From CAVSUZ01 sp963791885 (GTDB lineage: Bacteria; Pseudomonadota; Alphaproteobacteria; Acetobacterales; Acetobacteraceae): a stretch of 64,000 bases of DNA. Under the pieces are notes generated by a model that saw nothing but the letters and a program-made list of their open reading frames with translations, had not been told where the DNA came from and made no database searches. The DNA lies in NCBI GenBank assembly GCA_963791885.1, contig CAWBUL010000008.1, positions 1 through 64,000 of the forward strand, given 5' to 3'. Positions 60,796 through 64,000 of the stretch are shown piece by piece. Position 1 is the first letter of the stretch. The number at the start of each line of letters is the position of its first letter. Both the position numbers and the translations under genes were made by a program.

Positions 60796-62910
60796 ATGCG
60801 GCGGAAAACCTGCCTCGTCGCGGCGCTGGCGGCGCTGGCGGCGCCGGCGCTGCTCAGCGCCCCAGCCCAGGCGCGCATCACCGATCTGCAGATCCTGCGC
60901 GTCGAACCAGCCTTCGGCGGCCAGCCCTTCGGCTCCGCGGGTGCGTATGAACATGTCTTCGCCCGCGCCTACGGTGAACTCGATCCCGCCGATCCGCACA
61001 ACGCCATCATCCAGGACATCAATCTCGCGCCCAAGGATAGGCAGGGCCTGGTGCACTACTCGACCGACGTCGAGTTCCTCCGCCCGCTCGATCCCTCACG
61101 CACCAACCACGTGCTGCTGTTTGAGGTGAACAATCGCGGCAACACGCTCGCCGTGGCAGCCTTCAACGCCGACGTGCCGGCCGGCGTGCAGGATCGTAAC
61201 GCCCTGACGACGGCCGGCGACGGCTGGCTGATGGACCAGGGCTACACCCTGGTTTGGTGGGGGTGGGAGATGGACGCGCTTCCGGGCTGGAACCGCGTCC
61301 TCATGCCCGAGATCGTCGCCCGCAATCCGAACGGCACGCCAATCAGCGGGATCGTGCGCAGCGAAATCATTACCCCCCGGCCCACGCCGACCCTGCCGAT
61401 CAGCCTCAGTGAGCAGATCCAGGCCTACCCGTTCGATAGCTACGATTCTTATCCAGCAACGTCGCTGAGCAACGGTCCCGCCCCGGACGGTTTCACGCCC
61501 ACCCTGACCATGCGGGCCCACACCCAGGATCGCCCGATCCCCATCCCCAACTCCGCCTGGAGCTTCGCGCGGTGTGAGCCGGGTGCGCCGCCCAAGCCCG
61601 ATCCGAAGCATCTCTGCATGCCGTCCGGCTTCCAGCCCGGCACCATTTACGAACTGATCTACCGCGCCAAGGATCCGCTGGTGCTCGGCATCGGCTTCGC
61701 CGCGAGCCGCGACGTCGGCGCCTATCTGCGCCAGCCCGGGCAAACCGAGATCATTGAGGGATCATCCCAGAGCGGCCGCATGATCCGCAGCCTGATCGCC
61801 CTGGGGTTCAACGAAGACGAGCAAGGCCGCCGCGTGTTCGACGGCGCCTATCCGCATATCGGCGGCGGCTTGATGCCGCTGAACGTCCGCTTCGGCCAAC
61901 CCGTGCGCGCCTGGGGTGAGCAGACCGATCATCTGTACCCGGCCTATGATTTCCCGTTCACCTATACCCGCCAGTTCGATCCGCTGACCGGCCGCACTCA
62001 GGGACTGTTGGACCGCTGCATGGCCACCAATACCTGTCCGCGCATCTTCCACGTCGCAACCGTGTTGGAGATGTGGGAAGGCCGGCAATCCCTCGGCCTG
62101 ACCGATCCGCTCGGTCGTTATGATGTACCGGATCCGCCGAACGTGCGCACCTACATCATGGCCAGCACCCAACACGGCCCGGCCTCCCTGCCGCTGCCCA
62201 CCGAGCCGCCTTTTGGCAACTGTCAGCAGCAGCCCAATCCGAATCCCCAGACCTGGACCATGCGTGCGCTGCTCTCGAACCTGGTGGCCTGGGTGCGGTA
62301 CAATGTGCCTCCACCCCCGAGCACCACGCCGCGCATAGCCGACGGCACTATGGTCGCGCCCGACCAGGTGAAGTTTCCGGTGATACCCGCGAATGACTAC
62401 CGCGGCGTGCCGCGCCCGGCGGTGTCCGTGCAGCGCGTGTATGACACGCTGCACGTGCTGGATTTCGGCCCCTTGTACCGTGCCGGCGACACAAGCGGCA
62501 TCATCACCCGCGAACCCCCGCACGTCGGCACCGCCAGTTATGGCGTCCTGGCGCCGCAGGTTGATTCCGATGGGAATGACATTGGGGGGATCCGCTCAAT
62601 TTTCCTGCAGGTGCCGATCGGCACCTACACGGGCTGGAATCTCGGCCGCGCAGGCCGCTTTGAGGGTGGCATGTGCAACCTTCAGGGCAGCTTCATCCCC
62701 TTCGCCGCGACCCGTGAACAGCGTGCCGCGACCGGTGATCCGCGACTTTCCATGGAAGAGCGCTATCCGACAAAGGAGTCTTACGTCGCTGCTATGCGCC
62801 AAGCAGCCAACCGCCTCATGGCCCAGCGCTTCCTGCTCCCCGACGACGCACACCTGCTGGTCGATCAGGCTGAGTCGCAGGGCATTCGCACCGGGCCTGA
62901 CTCGCAATAA
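60796..62910 (+). CDS. secreted alpha/beta hydrolase domain protein
   Basis: A 704-residue product with a Sec signal peptide (MRRKTCLVAALAALAAPALL, cleavage APAQA) and a large alpha/beta-hydrolase domain of the PF20091 type. It has an N-terminal domain beginning ITDLQILRVEPAFGGQPFG and the nucleophile elbow EGSSQSGRMIRSLIALGF (Ser in GSSQSGR). Conserved GYTLVWWGWEMD follows the N-terminal part. ATG 60796 follows a strong GGAGG site; the longer open frame is not used. Substrate unknown. Confidence 0.87.
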   Translation: MRRKTCLVAALAALAAPALLSAPAQARITDLQILRVEPAFGGQPFGSAGAYEHVFARAYGELDPADPHNAIIQDINLAPKDRQGLVHYSTDVEFLRPLDPSRTNHVLLFEVNNRGNTLAVAAFNADVPAGVQDRNALTTAGDGWLMDQGYTLVWWGWEMDALPGWNRVLMPEIVARNPNGTPISGIVRSEIITPRPTPTLPISLSEQIQAYPFDSYDSYPATSLSNGPAPDGFTPTLTMRAHTQDRPIPIPNSAWSFARCEPGAPPKPDPKHLCMPSGFQPGTIYELIYRAKDPLVLGIGFAASRDVGAYLRQPGQTEIIEGSSQSGRMIRSLIALGFNEDEQGRRVFDGAYPHIGGGLMPLNVRFGQPVRAWGEQTDHLYPAYDFPFTYTRQFDPLTGRTQGLLDRCMATNTCPRIFHVATVLEMWEGRQSLGLTDPLGRYDVPDPPNVRTYIMASTQHGPASLPLPTEPPFGNCQQQPNPNPQTWTMRALLSNLVAWVRYNVPPPPSTTPRIADGTMVAPDQVKFPVIPANDYRGVPRPAVSVQRVYDTLHVLDFGPLYRAGDTSGIITREPPHVGTASYGVLAPQVDSDGNDIGGIRSIFLQVPIGTYTGWNLGRAGRFEGGMCNLQGSFIPFAATREQRAATGDPRLSMEERYPTKESYVAAMRQAANRLMAQRFLLPDDAHLLVDQAESQGIRTGPDSQ

Positions 62911-62932
62911 CCCGGGGCCGCACGGCCCCGGG
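62911..62932. terminator. strong hairpin between convergent genes
   Basis: CCCGGGGCC and GGCCCCGGG form a perfect 9-bp stem with loop GCAC directly after the alpha/beta hydrolase stop and 12 bp before the end of the convergent DUF1127 gene. No T run follows, but the position and stability suggest a bidirectional terminator. Confidence 0.6.
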
Positions 62933-62943
62933 CGTGTCAATGC

Positions 62944-63351
62944 TTACCTCTCCCCGAACCAGTAACGCTCGTACCAAGACGGCTGCGCGAAGAACGGCCA
63001 GAACAGCGCCGGCACAGACGGCATGCCGGATTTCTCCGGCCCCGGCGCCGGGGCGATATCTTCGTCGCGAACGTAGCTCAGCGGGCGAGCAGGCGCTGCC
63101 GCGAACGCATTGGCGTCGCGGCTATATGTGCCATCCACGATGGCGCGGAAATCACCCCGTCCGATCCCAAGATCGGCCAGATCGCGGGCATCCAGTTGCA
63201 TAAGCTCTGAAAGCTCCCGCCGGCGCCGGCGCCAGTCCTGAAACCGCTGCACCGCATTCTCGCGCACGGAGCGCGTCGCGGAATCGAGCCGTCCGCGAAG
63301 TCCCGGATGAGCCGGGCGGAGAATACGATCCTGTATAATGTCAGCCCACAT
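62944..63351 (-). CDS. DUF1127 domain protein
   Basis: The 135-residue product has a basic central DUF1127 (YjiS-like) motif: RRRRRELSELMQLDARDLADLGIGRGDFRAIV. Short DUF1127 proteins act in RNA or phosphate-related regulation in some alphaproteobacteria; this one has a long C-terminal tail with Pro and aromatic residues (PALFWPFFAQPSWYERYWFG). Function unknown. Convergent with the hydrolase gene across the hairpin. Confidence 0.75.
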   Translation of the reverse strand: MWADIIQDRILRPAHPGLRGRLDSATRSVRENAVQRFQDWRRRRRELSELMQLDARDLADLGIGRGDFRAIVDGTYSRDANAFAAAPARPLSYVRDEDIAPAPGPEKSGMPSVPALFWPFFAQPSWYERYWFGER

Positions 63352-63469
63352 TAGATTCCCTCCGAATCTGAAGCGAGCGTTCCCTCCAACCGGCAGTATG
63401 GGGATCGTATCACCTGAATGCTTCGACGTTTTGCGTCATGCGTTCATGCACGTCATAGATCATCGTAAA

Positions 63470-64000
63470 TCAACGACCTGTGGACCGCCGCACCATCTCT
63501 CGCAGCCAGCGATGCGCGGCATAGTTATCCACCCGCCGGTGCCACATCATCGACAGCGACACGCGGGGGGAGGGAATCGGCAGCTCCTTCACCACGACTT
63601 CACAGATCCTCGCAAGATCGGTCGCCACTCGGCGCGGTACCACGGCGACGCGTGACGACCCCACGAGCATCAAGGCGAACGAAAGAAACGGCACCCGCGC
63701 CGCAATCCGACGCTCCAGCCCGCGATCCTCGAGTTCCTCATCGACGAACCGAGTACCATCGCCCTTCGTGCTGATCGCAATGTGCGGAATCGCGGCAAGA
63801 TGCTCGACCGTCAGCTCGTTGGACCGCGCGGCCGGATGGTTGTGATCCAGCACGGCGACATAATCGTCCTCCATGATGCGCTGGCATTTGAATCGCTCGC
63901 CGCCCTCTGCCAGTTCGCTCAAGGCGAGGTCGATTCCGTTGTCGTCCAGCAGTTCCAGCACCCCGCCGTTGTCTACCGGACGGATGTCCAGCCGGACATT
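63470..64000 (-). CDS. LysR-type regulator, C-terminal part (cut by window end)
   Basis: The frame is open to the edge and encodes the effector-binding half of a LysR-type regulator: VRLDIRPVDNGGVLELLDD, DLALSELAEGGERF, VAVLDHNHPAA, and LRRIAARVPFLSFALMLVGSSRVAVVPRRVA. The HTH lies beyond base 64000. No regulatory target can be named. Confidence 0.8.
   Translation of the reverse strand, partial: NVRLDIRPVDNGGVLELLDDNGIDLALSELAEGGERFKCQRIMEDDYVAVLDHNHPAARSNELTVEHLAAIPHIAISTKGDGTRFVDEELEDRGLERRIAARVPFLSFALMLVGSSRVAVVPRRVATDLARICEVVVKELPIPSPRVSLSMMWHRRVDNYAAHRWLREMVRRSTGR

Noticed and set aside
1..64000. CRISPR arrays, tRNA or rRNA genes
   Set aside because: No regularly spaced repeats and no cloverleaf or rRNA-like segments were recognised by eye; a covariance-model search would be decisive for tRNAs.

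Overview
The window is high-GC DNA from an alphaproteobacterium. A FixL-type haem kinase, FixK/FNR-type boxes, a group 3b NiFe hydrogenase and a DUF1127 protein all fit that class. Acetobacteraceae (Rhodospirillales) is my best guess, but it is an inference from gene style and not shown by any marker gene. No rRNA, tRNA or CRISPR array was seen.

Left part (1-31 kb). The window opens on an IS21-family element (1-2498) whose istA carries an in-frame stop. After short hypothetical genes and a broken glutathione S-transferase comes an island of low-oxygen and energy-reserve functions. It holds glycogen metabolism (glgA, glgX and glgP, all damaged, and an intact pgm), a dihydroorotate-dehydrogenase-like flavoprotein, remnants of a FixL-like kinase and a FixK-like regulator, and a slipin. 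Then follows a 10-kb, tightly overlapping operon for an NADP-linked bidirectional hydrogenase and its maturation proteins (hydB, a CRP-like effector-domain protein, hydG, hydD, hydA, protease, hypA, hypF, hypC, hypD, hypE). Divergent from it are a full FixL-type oxygen-sensing kinase and a receiver-only partner. A nitroreductase and a small cytochrome c, both broken, close the island. Four TTGA-N6-TCAA boxes lie in it; two sit exactly 67 bp before the glgA and slipin start codons. Ten genes between 4.6 and 31 kb are frameshifted, nonsense-mutated or internally deleted, so the island looks as if it is losing selection.

Middle part (31-52 kb). This part has a different character: intact, overlapping catabolic genes. 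Two aldolase/enolase-superfamily genes (31.3-33.4 kb) face an operon on the minus strand (40.1-33.5 kb) that reads as a biuret/ureido-nitrogen pathway: BiuH-type cysteine hydrolase, NCS2 permease, AtzF-type amidase, AtzG, AtzE, AtzH and a D-threonine-aldolase-like enzyme. On the plus strand a second aldolase, a LacI regulator with a likely operator, three Gfo/Idh/MocA oxidoreductases, an IolE-like dehydratase and an orphan family-5 binding protein form a sugar/cyclitol catabolic unit. An RraA-like protein, an AbrB-Doc toxin-antitoxin pair, OpgC and a galactonate-dehydratase-like enzyme follow.

Right part (52-64 kb). A VOC protein and a MarR regulator are divergent, with an operator between them. 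An IS701-type transposase fragment comes next, then a complete polar amino-acid ABC transporter coupled to a DUF2272 lipoprotein. A formate/nitrite-type channel, an exosortase-associated-type acyltransferase, a P-loop kinase-like protein, a secreted alpha/beta hydrolase, a strong hairpin, a DUF1127 protein and the 3' part of a LysR regulator complete the window.
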